From positions 4,741 through 68,740 of the forward strand of contig NZ_JAECZA010000214.1 in assembly GCF_016056275.1 (NCBI RefSeq): a stretch of 64,000 nt of DNA. The letters run 5' to 3'. This DNA is from Dendronalium phyllosphericum CENA369 (GTDB lineage Bacteria > Cyanobacteriota > Cyanobacteriia > Cyanobacteriales > Nostocaceae). The notes below the pieces were generated by a model. That model did not search any database. It was given only the letters and a program-made list of their open reading frames with translations, and had not been told where the DNA came from. Shown piece by piece: positions 56,491-64,000 of the stretch. A program made the translations under genes and the position numbers. Numbering within the stretch: position 1 is the first letter of the stretch; every line of letters starts with the position of its first letter.

Positions 56491-56714
56491 GAAGTGCGTA
56501 CAAGCATAGTTTCGTCTTCACCAGCACCAGTGGGTTGGATTTTACACTTCGGCTCCACCACTTTAAGGACTTGCTCGCTACTGCAAGGGCACAAAGTTGC
56601 AGCAAGAACAATTTTCACTAGTTTCTTCCTCAGAGTAGAGGCTTGACGACGTGATATTCTGGTTGTGCTACCAGCCTCAAGGGTTGGAGTTTCTCCAGTG
56701 TTCCTGGGTACCAT
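56487..56714 (-). CDS. Small basic Cys-containing protein upstream of TIGR02652
   Basis: This 75-residue frame (SRRQASTLRKKLVKIVLAAT, CPCSSEQVLKVVEPKCKIQP, GAGEDETMLV) has a basic helix followed by a CPC motif. Its stop overlaps the next gene's start by four bases, which supports it as a real cistron. Its ATG lies only 14 bp from the divergent start at 56729, so part of the N-terminus may be misassigned; a start near 56660 would retain the helix. Family unknown. Confidence 0.55.
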   Translation of the reverse strand: MVPRNTGETPTLEAGSTTRISRRQASTLRKKLVKIVLAATLCPCSSEQVLKVVEPKCKIQPTGAGEDETMLVRTS

Positions 56715-56728
56715 AATCCTATTCTATC

Positions 56729-57256
56729 GTGTCTACTGCTTCTTACTGGTCATCTCCCGATTTTTCTCAAGCAGCCTTCGTTGCAGCCAACGCTGTTGTT
56801 ATCGGTTCAGTCAAAATAGCAGCAGGGGTGAGCATTTGGTATGGAGCCGTAGTTAGGGCAGATGTAGAACGCATTGACATCGGCGAATGCACAAATATTC
56901 AAGATGGAGCAATTCTACATGGCGATCCTGGTACGCCAACTATTTTAGAAGATCGTGTTACTGTCGGCCATCGTGCTGTGATACATTCCGCTTACATCGA
57001 ACGTGGTAGCTTGATTGGGATTGGCGCAGTAATTTTAGACGGAGTACGAGTAGGTGCTGGTAGCATTATTGGCGCAGGCGCAGTCGTAACCAAAGATGTA
57101 CCCCCCTTATCCCTTGTTGTTGGCATTCCTGGCAAAGTATTACGTAAAGTTACAGATGCTGAAGCCGCAGAACTACTAGAACATGCTGAACGTTACCAAA
57201 AGTTAGCTTTAGTTCATGCTGGCAAGGGTACTGATATTGGCTTTAGTCCGCCATAG
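56729..57256 (+). CDS. Gamma-carbonic-anhydrase-like hexapeptide-repeat protein
   Basis: This 175-residue left-handed beta-helix protein has repeated [LIV]GxxxxI-type hexads (NAVVIGSVKIAAGVSIWYGA, VRADVERIDIGECTNIQDGA) and His residues at ILHGD and VGHRAVIHS in the places used for metal in gamma carbonic anhydrases (YrdA/PaaY group). A C-terminal helix follows. Activity as a carbonic anhydrase is unproven for this branch. The start is GTG (56729). It is divergent from the small gene at 56487. Confidence 0.87.
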   Translation: MSTASYWSSPDFSQAAFVAANAVVIGSVKIAAGVSIWYGAVVRADVERIDIGECTNIQDGAILHGDPGTPTILEDRVTVGHRAVIHSAYIERGSLIGIGAVILDGVRVGAGSIIGAGAVVTKDVPPLSLVVGIPGKVLRKVTDAEAAELLEHAERYQKLALVHAGKGTDIGFSPP

Positions 57257-57555
57257 TGAAGATGAGGAATAAGGAAAATAGGGGACTGACAAATAAAAAA
57301 ATAATCAATCACTTTGGGGAGCAGGGGGAGATGAGGGAGACAAATCAATTCAAAATTCACGGGGAAGAATCCATACTTCTACCTCCTGCCTCCTGCCTCT
57401 TGTACAGACGCGATTAATCGCGTCTGTACGACAACTGACTAATACTTTATATTTCTTTACACGTAGGTCTGGAAAAATTGTCCACTTCAGCTAAAAATAA
57501 AAATGAGAACAGTTGACAAAACTTTAATTTCTTCTTTGAAGAGGGGTTTATAGAT
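57257..57555. repeat. Repeat-bearing intergenic region and psbY leader
   Basis: It contains GGGGGAGATGAGGGAGA units (about 57318-57342), CTCCTGCCT repeats (57382-57400) and a 28-bp palindrome (57402-57429, arms GTACAGACGCGATT). TTGACA occurs at about 57513, a possible -35 for psbY, but no matching -10 was found. AGAGGGG precedes the psbY ATG. Confidence 0.6.
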
Positions 57556-57684
57556 ATGGATGGTATTGATTTTCGTGTGGTAATCGTTTTAGCACCAGTT
57601 GCTATTGCTGCCGGCTGGGCTGTGTTTAATATTGGTGCTGCTGCTTTAAGACAAATTCAAGGCTTTTTGGACAGAGAAGCCTAA
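57556..57684 (+). CDS. psbY: Photosystem II protein Y
   Basis: This 42-residue single-helix thylakoid protein begins [20 protein letters not shown] and ends [13 protein letters not shown], the PsbY pattern. It sits peripherally in photosystem II near cytochrome b559. The frame has a GAGGGG site 9-14 bases before the ATG and is followed by an intrinsic terminator, so it is a monocistronic unit. Confidence 0.9.
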   Translation: MDGIDFRVVIVLAPVAIAAGWAVFNIGAAALRQIQGFLDREA

Positions 57685-57709
57685 ACTCGATTTAATCTCA
57701 TCACTTGTT

Positions 57710-57742
57710 AACCGACTCTCTTTACAGGGCAGTCGGTTTTAT
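57710..57742 (+). terminator. Intrinsic terminator after psbY
   Basis: AACCGACT (57710-57717) pairs with AGTCGGTT (57731-57738), followed by TTATTG, 26 bp after the psbY stop. Confidence 0.85.
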
Positions 57743-57832
57743 TGATACAGCCTATGGGACATAGGATAGTAAAAAAATTCCTAGCCCCTATTTCCAATTA
57801 ATCTCCAGTTCTTAATCCTCAATCTCCCTTTT

Positions 57833-59191
57833 GTGGATATCGAATCTTTACTACAATCATTTCAACACTTTGGCGTTCATCTGGGACTTTCACGCATTGT
57901 CAAACTGCTGGTAAATCTTGGCAACCCCCATCACCAAGTCCCGATAATTCACGTTGCTGGCACTAATGGTAAAGGTTCAGTCTGTGCTTATCTTTCCTCA
58001 GTACTAACAGAAGCAGGTTATCGTATAGGACGCTACACTTCACCCCATTTAGTTGATTGGACAGAACGCATCTGCTGCAACGAACAGCCAATCTCCTCAG
58101 AGGAATTAAGTGAATTGTTGCAACAAGTCCAAGCGGCTATAAGCCCCGATGATGAGTACCCAACTCAGTTTGAAGTAATAACCGCAGCCGCTTGGTTGTA
58201 TTTTGCTCAACAGCAAGTTGATGTGGCAGTGGTAGAAGTAGGATTGGGAGGGCGTTTGGATGCCACTAATGTTTGTTCGCAGCCTTTAGTTAGTATTATT
58301 ACTTCCATCAGCCGCGAACACTGGCAACAACTTGGCCCTACTGTTGCTGATATTGCTAGAGAAAAAGCTGGTATTCTTAAATACAGATGTCCTGCTGTAG
58401 TTGGCCCATTACCAGCGGATGCCCAAAAAGTTGTGCGATCGCGCGTTCAAGAATTAGAATGCCCAATCTTTACCCCTCAGCCTGCACGTCAAATCCAAAC
58501 AGGATGGGCTGAATATCAAACACTTGAAAACTCAAAATCAATTAAATATCCTTTGCCATTACAAGGACAAATTCAGTTAACTAATTCAGCTTTGGCATTA
58601 GCTGCTTTAGAAATTCTCCAAAAACAAGGTTGGCAAATTTCTGAAACAGCAATTATCAACGGCATTGCAAAAACCAAATGGCCAGGACGAATGCAATGGA
58701 TTACTTGGAGAAATCAGAAACTATTAATTGATGGCGCTCATAATCCAGCTGCTGCTCAAGTTCTGCGTGACTATGTAGATAGTCTAAATCCTAATCTAAA
58801 TCCTATTATTTTAAATAATGAATCTGATTCCTTTACGAACTCAAATTCAGTACAGGCGCAAAGCATAGCTTCTCTCCAAAATCAGCATGTTACTTGGGTG
58901 ATAGGAATGCTTTCTACTAAAGAACATGCAGATATTTTCAAAGCTTTACTACAACCAAAAGAGCGATTGTATTTAGTGCCAGTACCAGATTCCAGTTCGG
59001 CCAATCCACTGGAATTAGCAAAGATAGCTGTTGATGTTTGCCCAAAATTAAGCTTTTGCGAGACTTATCCAGACTTATTCTCAGCACTAGAATCAGCCTT
59101 TGTCTCACCAGAAAATTTAGTAGTCTTGTGTGGTTCTCTCTATTTATTAGGACATTTTTTAGCAACCAGCAATACAATTCGTAATTCATAA
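57833..59191 (+). CDS. folC: Folylpolyglutamate/dihydrofolate synthase
   Basis: This 452-residue Mur-ligase-family enzyme adds glutamate to folates. It has the ATP loop HVAGTNGKGSVCAYL, the FolC signature GLGGRLDATN, the IDGAHNP motif and GTTGS-like VLCGSLYLLGHFL. The start is GTG (57833). The final residues (NTIRNS) and the stop are within an AATTCGT/AATTACG heptamer region, so the C-terminus may have been altered by repeats. Whether it also has dihydrofolate synthase activity is not decided by sequence. Confidence 0.94.
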   Translation: MDIESLLQSFQHFGVHLGLSRIVKLLVNLGNPHHQVPIIHVAGTNGKGSVCAYLSSVLTEAGYRIGRYTSPHLVDWTERICCNEQPISSEELSELLQQVQAAISPDDEYPTQFEVITAAAWLYFAQQQVDVAVVEVGLGGRLDATNVCSQPLVSIITSISREHWQQLGPTVADIAREKAGILKYRCPAVVGPLPADAQKVVRSRVQELECPIFTPQPARQIQTGWAEYQTLENSKSIKYPLPLQGQIQLTNSALALAALEILQKQGWQISETAIINGIAKTKWPGRMQWITWRNQKLLIDGAHNPAAAQVLRDYVDSLNPNLNPIILNNESDSFTNSNSVQAQSIASLQNQHVTWVIGMLSTKEHADIFKALLQPKERLYLVPVPDSSSANPLELAKIAVDVCPKLSFCETYPDLFSALESAFVSPENLVVLCGSLYLLGHFLATSNTIRNS

Positions 59192-59235
59192 CTATTTATT
59201 TTCAATTACGAATTACGAATTACAAATTACGAATT
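59192..59235. repeat. AATTACG heptamer array between convergent genes
   Basis: AATTACGAATTACGAATTAC and further degenerate units lie between the convergent folC and ABC substrate-binding genes. The stops of both genes lie at its edges. Confidence 0.85.
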
Positions 59236-60508
59236 ATCTATTGTTCCACTGTTGTGCTGCATCTTCTACAGCTTTGTCTACAGTTTTTTGCCCTAACATT
59301 GCTGCTTGCAAGTTTTCATAAACTGCTTTTTGTAGTTTGTTGAAATCTTTCAAAGTTGGGGTTAATATTTCTGCTTTTTGCAGTTGTGCAGCGCTAATAA
59401 ATCGTGCCTTTTCTATTGTTGAAGCAGTCGCTGGAACATTTTTGAAATAGTTATCAGACAGTGCTTTGATAGTAGATGGTAAGACATTAGCAGCTTTAGC
59501 AAAAGCTAGCTGATTTTCATCATTGGTGACAAATAAAGCAAATTTAACAGCTGCATCTGGTTGCTTTGTTTCACGCGGGATAACTATGTTCATCACCGCA
59601 ACGTTTTTCTTCCCTGTATCACCTGTAAGTTGAGGTGCTATAGCTGAAGCTTCAGCTATCTTTGGGGCATTATTGGCAATTGTTTTGAGAAACTCCGGCC
59701 CAGAAGCTAGGAATACAGTTTCTCCAGCTTGGTATAAATCAATCGCATGACGATGCCCTTGCGTCAACACTTCCTTCGGTAGTAGACCTTTTTTATATAG
59801 GTCTACCCAATACTGAAACGCTGCTTTACCTTGTGGTGAGTTAAAAGCTGCTTTTCCCTCACTATCTACTAAAGTGACTCCCATTTGTACTAAAGATTCC
59901 ATTACTTCACCGGAATCTTGGGGTACAAAGGTAACAAAAAAAGCATATTTGCCAGTCTTATCTTTAATTTGTTGCGCTAATTGTGCTAATTCTCCGTAGG
60001 TACTAGGTGTTTTAGTGATACCTGCCTGTTTTAATAAATCAGTGTTATAAATGGTTAGCCTTGTGGTGAGATACCAGGGAATTCCAAAACTCTTGCCATT
60101 TAGCGTACTTGCTTTCCAGATATTCGGTAGATAGGAGGAACGTACTTCATTTGGAACTTTTGTATCCAAATCCAACCAAGCATTTCGTCCAGCAAGTTGG
60201 GAAGCAAAATCTGGATTTAGGTTAACTACATCAGGTGGCGTATTTGCTGAGACAGCTGTTAAAATTTTGTTCTCCATCGCAGCCCAAGGTATATCGACCC
60301 AGTTAATCTTTATACCTGAATTTTGCGATTCAAAAGTCGCAATTAGACTTTGGAAGTAATTAGTAAATTGAGGTTGGAGTTGCATTGTCCAAAACTCAAT
60401 AGTTGTTGCTGTCGGTTTTGGGCCTGAACCGCAACTTACCATCCAACTGGTGAATAAGCCAATTAGTGCCAAAGCAGCCAATTTTTTAAATTTTTGCAAT
60501 TGAATCAT
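59234..60508 (-). CDS. Sugar ABC transporter substrate-binding lipoprotein
   Basis: This 424-residue extracellular solute-binding protein (family 1) has a lipoprotein signal (LIGLFTSWMVSCGSG, lipid Cys in VSC) and an MBP-like fold: TIEFWTMQLQPQ, INWVDIPWAAMENK, DVVNLNPDFASQLA, GKSFGIPWYLTTRLTIYN. It binds a sugar or oligosaccharide for an ABC permease that is not next to it here. The ligand is unknown. Confidence 0.92.
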   Translation of the reverse strand: MIQLQKFKKLAALALIGLFTSWMVSCGSGPKPTATTIEFWTMQLQPQFTNYFQSLIATFESQNSGIKINWVDIPWAAMENKILTAVSANTPPDVVNLNPDFASQLAGRNAWLDLDTKVPNEVRSSYLPNIWKASTLNGKSFGIPWYLTTRLTIYNTDLLKQAGITKTPSTYGELAQLAQQIKDKTGKYAFFVTFVPQDSGEVMESLVQMGVTLVDSEGKAAFNSPQGKAAFQYWVDLYKKGLLPKEVLTQGHRHAIDLYQAGETVFLASGPEFLKTIANNAPKIAEASAIAPQLTGDTGKKNVAVMNIVIPRETKQPDAAVKFALFVTNDENQLAFAKAANVLPSTIKALSDNYFKNVPATASTIEKARFISAAQLQKAEILTPTLKDFNKLQKAVYENLQAAMLGQKTVDKAVEDAAQQWNNR

Positions 60509-60656
60509 TTTCCCAGTGTTTTTACGCTTGCTCGAAGTAAAAAGCTTATGCAGAATTATCGAAATTATAGGCTAAATAAATTACCAGTAATAGAGATACA
60601 AAATATTGTGTCTCTACAGTATAAATTTTCAATTTAGCAGTCCGGCGGGCACAACT

Positions 60657-61763
60657 GTGGTGAAAAGTTTCAATAGTCTGTTTGGTAAATCTAATAAAGG
60701 GGTGGGCATTGAACTAGCACCAGAACGGGTGAATATAGTTCAGCTACGCAAGCAACGCCAAGGCTTGAAATTAGAATCCTTAACATCGGTAGCAGTTCCG
60801 GAAGGCGTTGTTACTGATGGTCAAATTGCCGACCCCCCAACAATGGCCCAATTAATCCAGCAGGGACTGGCTGAAAGTAAAATCAAAGCCTCTCGTGTTG
60901 CTACTGGCGTACCGGGACGAGATTCAATTGTCCGTTTAATACCTGTGCCGGCTGAGTTAGATGATAAAGAATTGCGGGACATGGTGTTAAACCATGAAGC
61001 AGGTTTGTATTTGCCTTATCCTCGTGAAGAAGCTGATGTAGATTATCAGAAACTTGGGTACTTTCAAGATGAAGATGGCATCGAAAAAGTACAGGTGCTA
61101 TTAGTTGCTACCCGTAAGGAGGTAACAGATACATATATTAGTACGTTTGAGCAGGCAGGATTACAAATCGACGTATTAGAGATTAGCAGTTTTGCGTTGA
61201 TTCGGACAATACGCGATCAACTGCGGCAATTTAGCCCTCAAGAAGCAGCAGTATTAGTTGACATCGAGTTCGATAGTACAGAAATAGCGATCGTCGTTAA
61301 CGGAGTACCTCAATTTTCGCGCACCGTACCTTTGGGCACATATCAACTGGAAGCAGCTCTAGCAAGGGCAATGAGCTTACCCACCTCACGCGATATGGAA
61401 CTGTTGCAAGAACTGGTAATTACCCCAAATCCCTTAGATGGTGGAAAAACAGGGGTTACTGAAATTAATCCTGGTATGGCAGCCGTGTTGAGGGTTTTAG
61501 GAGAACTCACAGACGAGCTGCGTCGCTCCATCGATTTTTACCTGAATCAAAGTGAAAACTTAGAAGTAGCGCAGATTTTTTTAGCCGGGCCAGGAGGTGG
61601 ACTACAACAGCTAGACGAGTTTTTTACTCAACGATTAAGCTTACCAACCACCCAAGTAGATCCAATAGGGTCTTTGTCCTTAGAAGTCGATGCAGAAAAG
61701 TACCCAATGGTAAGACGTTCTGGCTTGGGGATAGTACTTGGTTTAGGTATGAGGGAGGTGTAA
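60657..61763 (+). CDS. pilM: Type IV pilus assembly protein PilM
   Basis: This 368-residue actin/FtsA-fold protein binds the PilN tail on the cytoplasmic side. Features are KGVGIELAPERVNIVQLRK, ATGVPGRDSIVRLIPVPAEL, VLVDIEFDSTEIAIVVNGVP and IFLAGPGGGLQQLDEFF. GTG 60657 gives MVKSFNSLFG; an earlier GTG at 60606 would add 17 unrelated residues. It begins the pilMNOQ operon; pilN starts 4 bp after the stop. Confidence 0.95.
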   Translation: MVKSFNSLFGKSNKGVGIELAPERVNIVQLRKQRQGLKLESLTSVAVPEGVVTDGQIADPPTMAQLIQQGLAESKIKASRVATGVPGRDSIVRLIPVPAELDDKELRDMVLNHEAGLYLPYPREEADVDYQKLGYFQDEDGIEKVQVLLVATRKEVTDTYISTFEQAGLQIDVLEISSFALIRTIRDQLRQFSPQEAAVLVDIEFDSTEIAIVVNGVPQFSRTVPLGTYQLEAALARAMSLPTSRDMELLQELVITPNPLDGGKTGVTEINPGMAAVLRVLGELTDELRRSIDFYLNQSENLEVAQIFLAGPGGGLQQLDEFFTQRLSLPTTQVDPIGSLSLEVDAEKYPMVRRSGLGIVLGLGMREV

Positions 61764-61767
61764 CAGA

Positions 61768-62535
61768 ATGTACAGTTTAGATATTAACTTTCTTAAAGAC
61801 CGCCCAATTTTCCAGAACAAGCCAAACAAAAGAGGAGGATTTAAACTTCCAGTCGGAGATTTAACACCCATCTATATAGGAGTTGCCTTGGGTGTGTGTC
61901 TTCCAATTTTTGCGGCAACTGGTTGGTGGTTTTTGCAAGCGAAAAATAGTGAATTAGAGCAGAATATAGCACAATTAGATGGAGAGAACAAGAAGTTAGA
62001 TGCAGAAATAGGAAATATTAACAAAATCCGAGAAGATATAGCCCAAGTTAAAGCCCAAACACAAAGTTTAGTTAGTGTATTTGACCAAATTCGTCCTTGG
62101 TCAGCGATGTTACAAGATTTGCGCGATCGCATTCCCGCAACAGTACAAATTGATAATGTTAAGCAAATTCCACCCACTCCCGCAGCAGAAGGTAAACCGC
62201 CGAATAATCCTGCTGGAGGAATACAAATTAATGGATTGGCTCGCTCATACAATGATGTCAACGATTTCTTGCTGACTCTACAACAATCCCCGTTTTTGAA
62301 ATCCTCAGACAGCAAAATTATTTCAGCAAACTTAGTAGATGCACCAATACCACCAAGTGCTGGGACAACAACTAATGTACCCATCAAACCACCACAAATA
62401 GTTAGATATACTATTCAATCAAGTCTGAGTGATATTCCAGCTTCTGAGTTAATGCGGGAGTTAGAGCAAAAAGGCACAGTGGGTCTAGTGACTCGTATTC
62501 GCAGTATGCAACAAATAGGAGTCATTACAAAATGA
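61768..62535 (+). CDS. pilN: Type IV pilus assembly protein PilN
   Basis: This 255-residue bitopic inner-membrane protein starts with the PilM-binding motif region MYSLDINFLKDRP. It has one membrane helix (about residues 36-55) and a periplasmic coiled coil (60-95) with a PilN/O ferredoxin-like domain. GGAGG lies ten bases upstream. The stop overlaps the pilO ATG (ATGA). Confidence 0.95.
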   Translation: MYSLDINFLKDRPIFQNKPNKRGGFKLPVGDLTPIYIGVALGVCLPIFAATGWWFLQAKNSELEQNIAQLDGENKKLDAEIGNINKIREDIAQVKAQTQSLVSVFDQIRPWSAMLQDLRDRIPATVQIDNVKQIPPTPAAEGKPPNNPAGGIQINGLARSYNDVNDFLLTLQQSPFLKSSDSKIISANLVDAPIPPSAGTTTNVPIKPPQIVRYTIQSSLSDIPASELMRELEQKGTVGLVTRIRSMQQIGVITK

Positions 62536-63269
62536 CGCTGAGTGATGATTTAAATTTTGCAGAACAAGCTGGGGAATTAGATTCCGGAGCACCAGGCTAC
62601 CCCATTGTTTTTGGCATTACTTTTACACCTAAAATCATCGGTATTTTAGTAGGAGTATTGGGAATTGCTGGAACGTTGTTTATGGTAGTAAATCTAGTGA
62701 TGCCAGCTTGGGAAAACTATCAGCAACAACAAGCAAAAAGTAACGAGCTGCAAGGACAACTCGACCAAAAAAGAGCCACGATCAAACAAGCTGCTAAAGT
62801 AAAAGAAGAACTAGACCAAGCAAAGCAACAAAGAATTCAGGTTTTAGGTTTATTTGCTAATGAGAAAACCTTAGATACTTTATTGTTAGATTTGAATCGT
62901 TTAGTTGAATCTGGCAATAGTCCAACAACTTTCAATGCTGTGAAAGCAAAACTACAGAAGTTTGTACCAGTTTCACAGCAACCAGAAATCATTACCGATA
63001 GCTCTTTTGGAGCTTTGGTCAACGGTCAACTGAAACGCAGCAACGTCAATCTTGAAATTGTTGGAAGTTACGAACAAACTCAATCGATTATTCGTAATAT
63101 AGAGCGTTTACAGCCTTTGTTAATAGTAAAAGACTATCAATCAACATTGGCTCCACCAGATCCGCGGCGGATAGGGCCTGCACAGATTACTACATCCTTC
63201 CAACTACAGGCATTAATGCCACTTACCCCAGAGGAAGCTGCTGCTGCTAAAGCAGTACCTAAGAAGTAA
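62532..63269 (+). CDS. pilO: Type IV pilus assembly protein PilO
   Basis: This 245-residue bitopic protein has a membrane helix at about 34-58 and a coiled coil (60-100). A periplasmic PilO domain follows (SNVNLEIVGSYEQTQSIIRN). It pairs with PilN in the alignment subcomplex linking PilM to the PilQ secretin. It is translationally coupled to pilN. The distance to pilQ is an unusual 374 bp, filled by a structured element. Confidence 0.95.
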   Translation: MTLSDDLNFAEQAGELDSGAPGYPIVFGITFTPKIIGILVGVLGIAGTLFMVVNLVMPAWENYQQQQAKSNELQGQLDQKRATIKQAAKVKEELDQAKQQRIQVLGLFANEKTLDTLLLDLNRLVESGNSPTTFNAVKAKLQKFVPVSQQPEIITDSSFGALVNGQLKRSNVNLEIVGSYEQTQSIIRNIERLQPLLIVKDYQSTLAPPDPRRIGPAQITTSFQLQALMPLTPEEAAAAKAVPKK

Positions 63270-63324
63270 AGACGAGAGTGAAAAGTTAGGAGTAGAAGAA
63301 AAAATACTCAGCACTCAGGAGAAA

Positions 63325-63560
63325 TTGCAAGGATGAGCCACTGCGTCGGAGAGGCAGTGCAAAAGAGGGAGTGTTCATGCCTGTTCTTACAAGGAACAGC
63401 TACTGCTTTGTGCGGCTTTACCGACTTGTAAACGCTTCTGCGTCTTCTCGTATGGTAGCAAGTGGTGTGGAAACTCCCGTAACGGACTAGCTTCTGATGA
63501 GGAACTGCTGAAAGAGTTCCCCGATAACTTTACAAGTAGCGTGGTTTCCCTCCTTTGCAA
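63325..63560 (+). ncRNA. Candidate structured RNA/mobile element between pilO and pilQ
   Basis: The region is non-coding and shows many complementary segments. CACTGC/GCAGTG (63339-63344, 63354-63359) is a hairpin. GCAAAAGAGGGA/TCCCTCCTTTGC (63359-63370, 63547-63558) gives 11 of 12 pairs. CTGTTCT/GGAACAG (63381-63387, 63393-63399) is another hairpin. ACTTGTAAA/TTTACAAGT (63424-63432, 63529-63537) is a perfect long-range stem. GGAACT/AGTTCC (63501-63506, 63515-63520) completes the set. TCAGCACTCA flanks it at 63308 and 63571. ATGA lies just before the first stem and just after the right flank. It may be an ORF-less HEARO/omegaRNA-like element; class not proven. The pilO-to-pilQ transcript would carry it. 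Confidence 0.6.
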
Positions 63561-63643
63561 CTTTGATTATTCAGCACTCAATGAGAGTGCAAATACTCAA
63601 AAATTTTTGATTAACAAGGTCTTAATAAGGTGAGGAATGAACT

Positions 63644-64000
63644 GTGAAACAGCTTCACGGTAATAGTTTAATTTTTGGTGCTGCCGCTTTGACATTTTTG
63701 GCAGCTCAACCAGTGTGGGCACAGACTACTCAAATTAATGATGTAAAGCTAAATCCAAGTAATAACGGAATTAGCGTTGTTTTGAAAACTTCTACAGGTG
63801 GTCGTCCGCAAGTTTTCACTACAAAAAGAGGTAAAGCTTTAGTTGCAGATATTATTAATAGTCAACTACGTTTACCAAAAGGTAATAATTTCCGCCAAGA
63901 GAACCCAGCTCCCGGAATTGCTTCTGTTGAAATCGTTCAGCTTGATGCCAATAGTATTCGAGTGATGGTGACTGGTAGTAATGATGCACCTAATAGTCAG
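63644..64000 (+). CDS. pilQ: Type IV pilus secretin PilQ, N-terminal AMIN domain (truncated by window)
   Basis: Only the first 119 codons are in the window. The GTG start at 63644 has GAGG about nine bases upstream. A signal peptide (LTFLAAQPVWAQ) is followed by an AMIN domain (TTQINDVKLNPSNNGISVVL, KALVADIINSQLRLP). AMIN domains at the secretin N-terminus bind peptidoglycan. Its place after pilMNO is the standard operon order. The remaining N1/secretin domains must lie beyond the window. Confidence 0.9.
   Translation, partial: MKQLHGNSLIFGAAALTFLAAQPVWAQTTQINDVKLNPSNNGISVVLKTSTGGRPQVFTTKRGKALVADIINSQLRLPKGNNFRQENPAPGIASVEIVQLDANSIRVMVTGSNDAPNSQ

Overview
The window comes from a filamentous, probably heterocyst-type, cyanobacterium (Nostoc/Calothrix/Tolypothrix-like). 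The evidence is the many HIP1 octamers (GCGATCGC), a psbY gene, a CRR6-type NDH-1 assembly factor, a Ycf55/DUF3685 protein, a CobW-type metal chaperone, and the dense short tandem heptamer repeats (STRRs: CAGCACT, GGGACTG/CCCAATC, TGACAAC, AATTACG) and Nostocales-type palindromic intergenic repeats. It is chromosomal. No insertion sequence, CRISPR array, rRNA or tRNA was seen.

Layout. 1-2570: minus-strand operon of a caspase-like CHAT protease fused to an AAA/STAND ATPase, followed by a membrane-anchored WD40 propeller protein cut by the window edge; this is a likely signalling or conflict (defence) module. 2686-4929: a lone LolD/MacB-type ABC ATPase, a frameshifted gene remnant and a His-rich CobW GTPase. 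5121-12875: cysS, an AI-2E family permease, the TldD/TldE protease pair and an amidase. 13103-23118: two uncharacterised single-TM proteins, a Uma2 nuclease, methionine aminopeptidase, a cupredoxin, a small abundant-type helical protein, a YdcF protein, a PAS histidine kinase and a pseudouridine synthase. 23359-27524: a decayed Uma2 gene, a TPP riboswitch with thiC, and aspS. 27759-31699: a small accessory island (stand-alone restriction-like nuclease, an ATGA-overlapping pair of small genes, a 21-bp tandem array, a pentapeptide-repeat membrane protein with a repeat-built membrane segment). 31772-44588: HtpX, CrcB, Uma2, an Orn/Lys/Arg decarboxylase, a PhoD phosphatase behind a three-repeat Pho box, YchF, an SDR, an outer-membrane-like protein, a LysM/M23 peptidase, an HtrA-like protease and a DUF760 protein. 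44751-57684: scpB, ispD, a GT9 glycosyltransferase, crr6, a Fur-family regulator, a 1032-aa NACHT-pentapeptide NTPase, a Ycf55 protein with a pseudo-receiver, a TIGR02652 pair, a gamma-carbonic-anhydrase-like protein and psbY. 57833-64000: folC, a sugar-binding lipoprotein, and the type IV pilus operon pilM-N-O with pilQ cut by the window end.

Two themes stand out. First, short repeats have repeatedly invaded genes. They add in-frame peptide segments to cysS, the NACHT gene and the Ycf55-like gene. They supply the last residues or stop codon of scpB, folC and the gene at 48188. One lies inside a Uma2 pseudogene. Second, a roughly 230-bp, highly base-paired, non-coding element flanked by a 10-bp direct repeat separates pilO from pilQ. 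It is the best candidate in the window for an undescribed or ORF-less mobile RNA element (possibly HEARO/omegaRNA-like, unproven).
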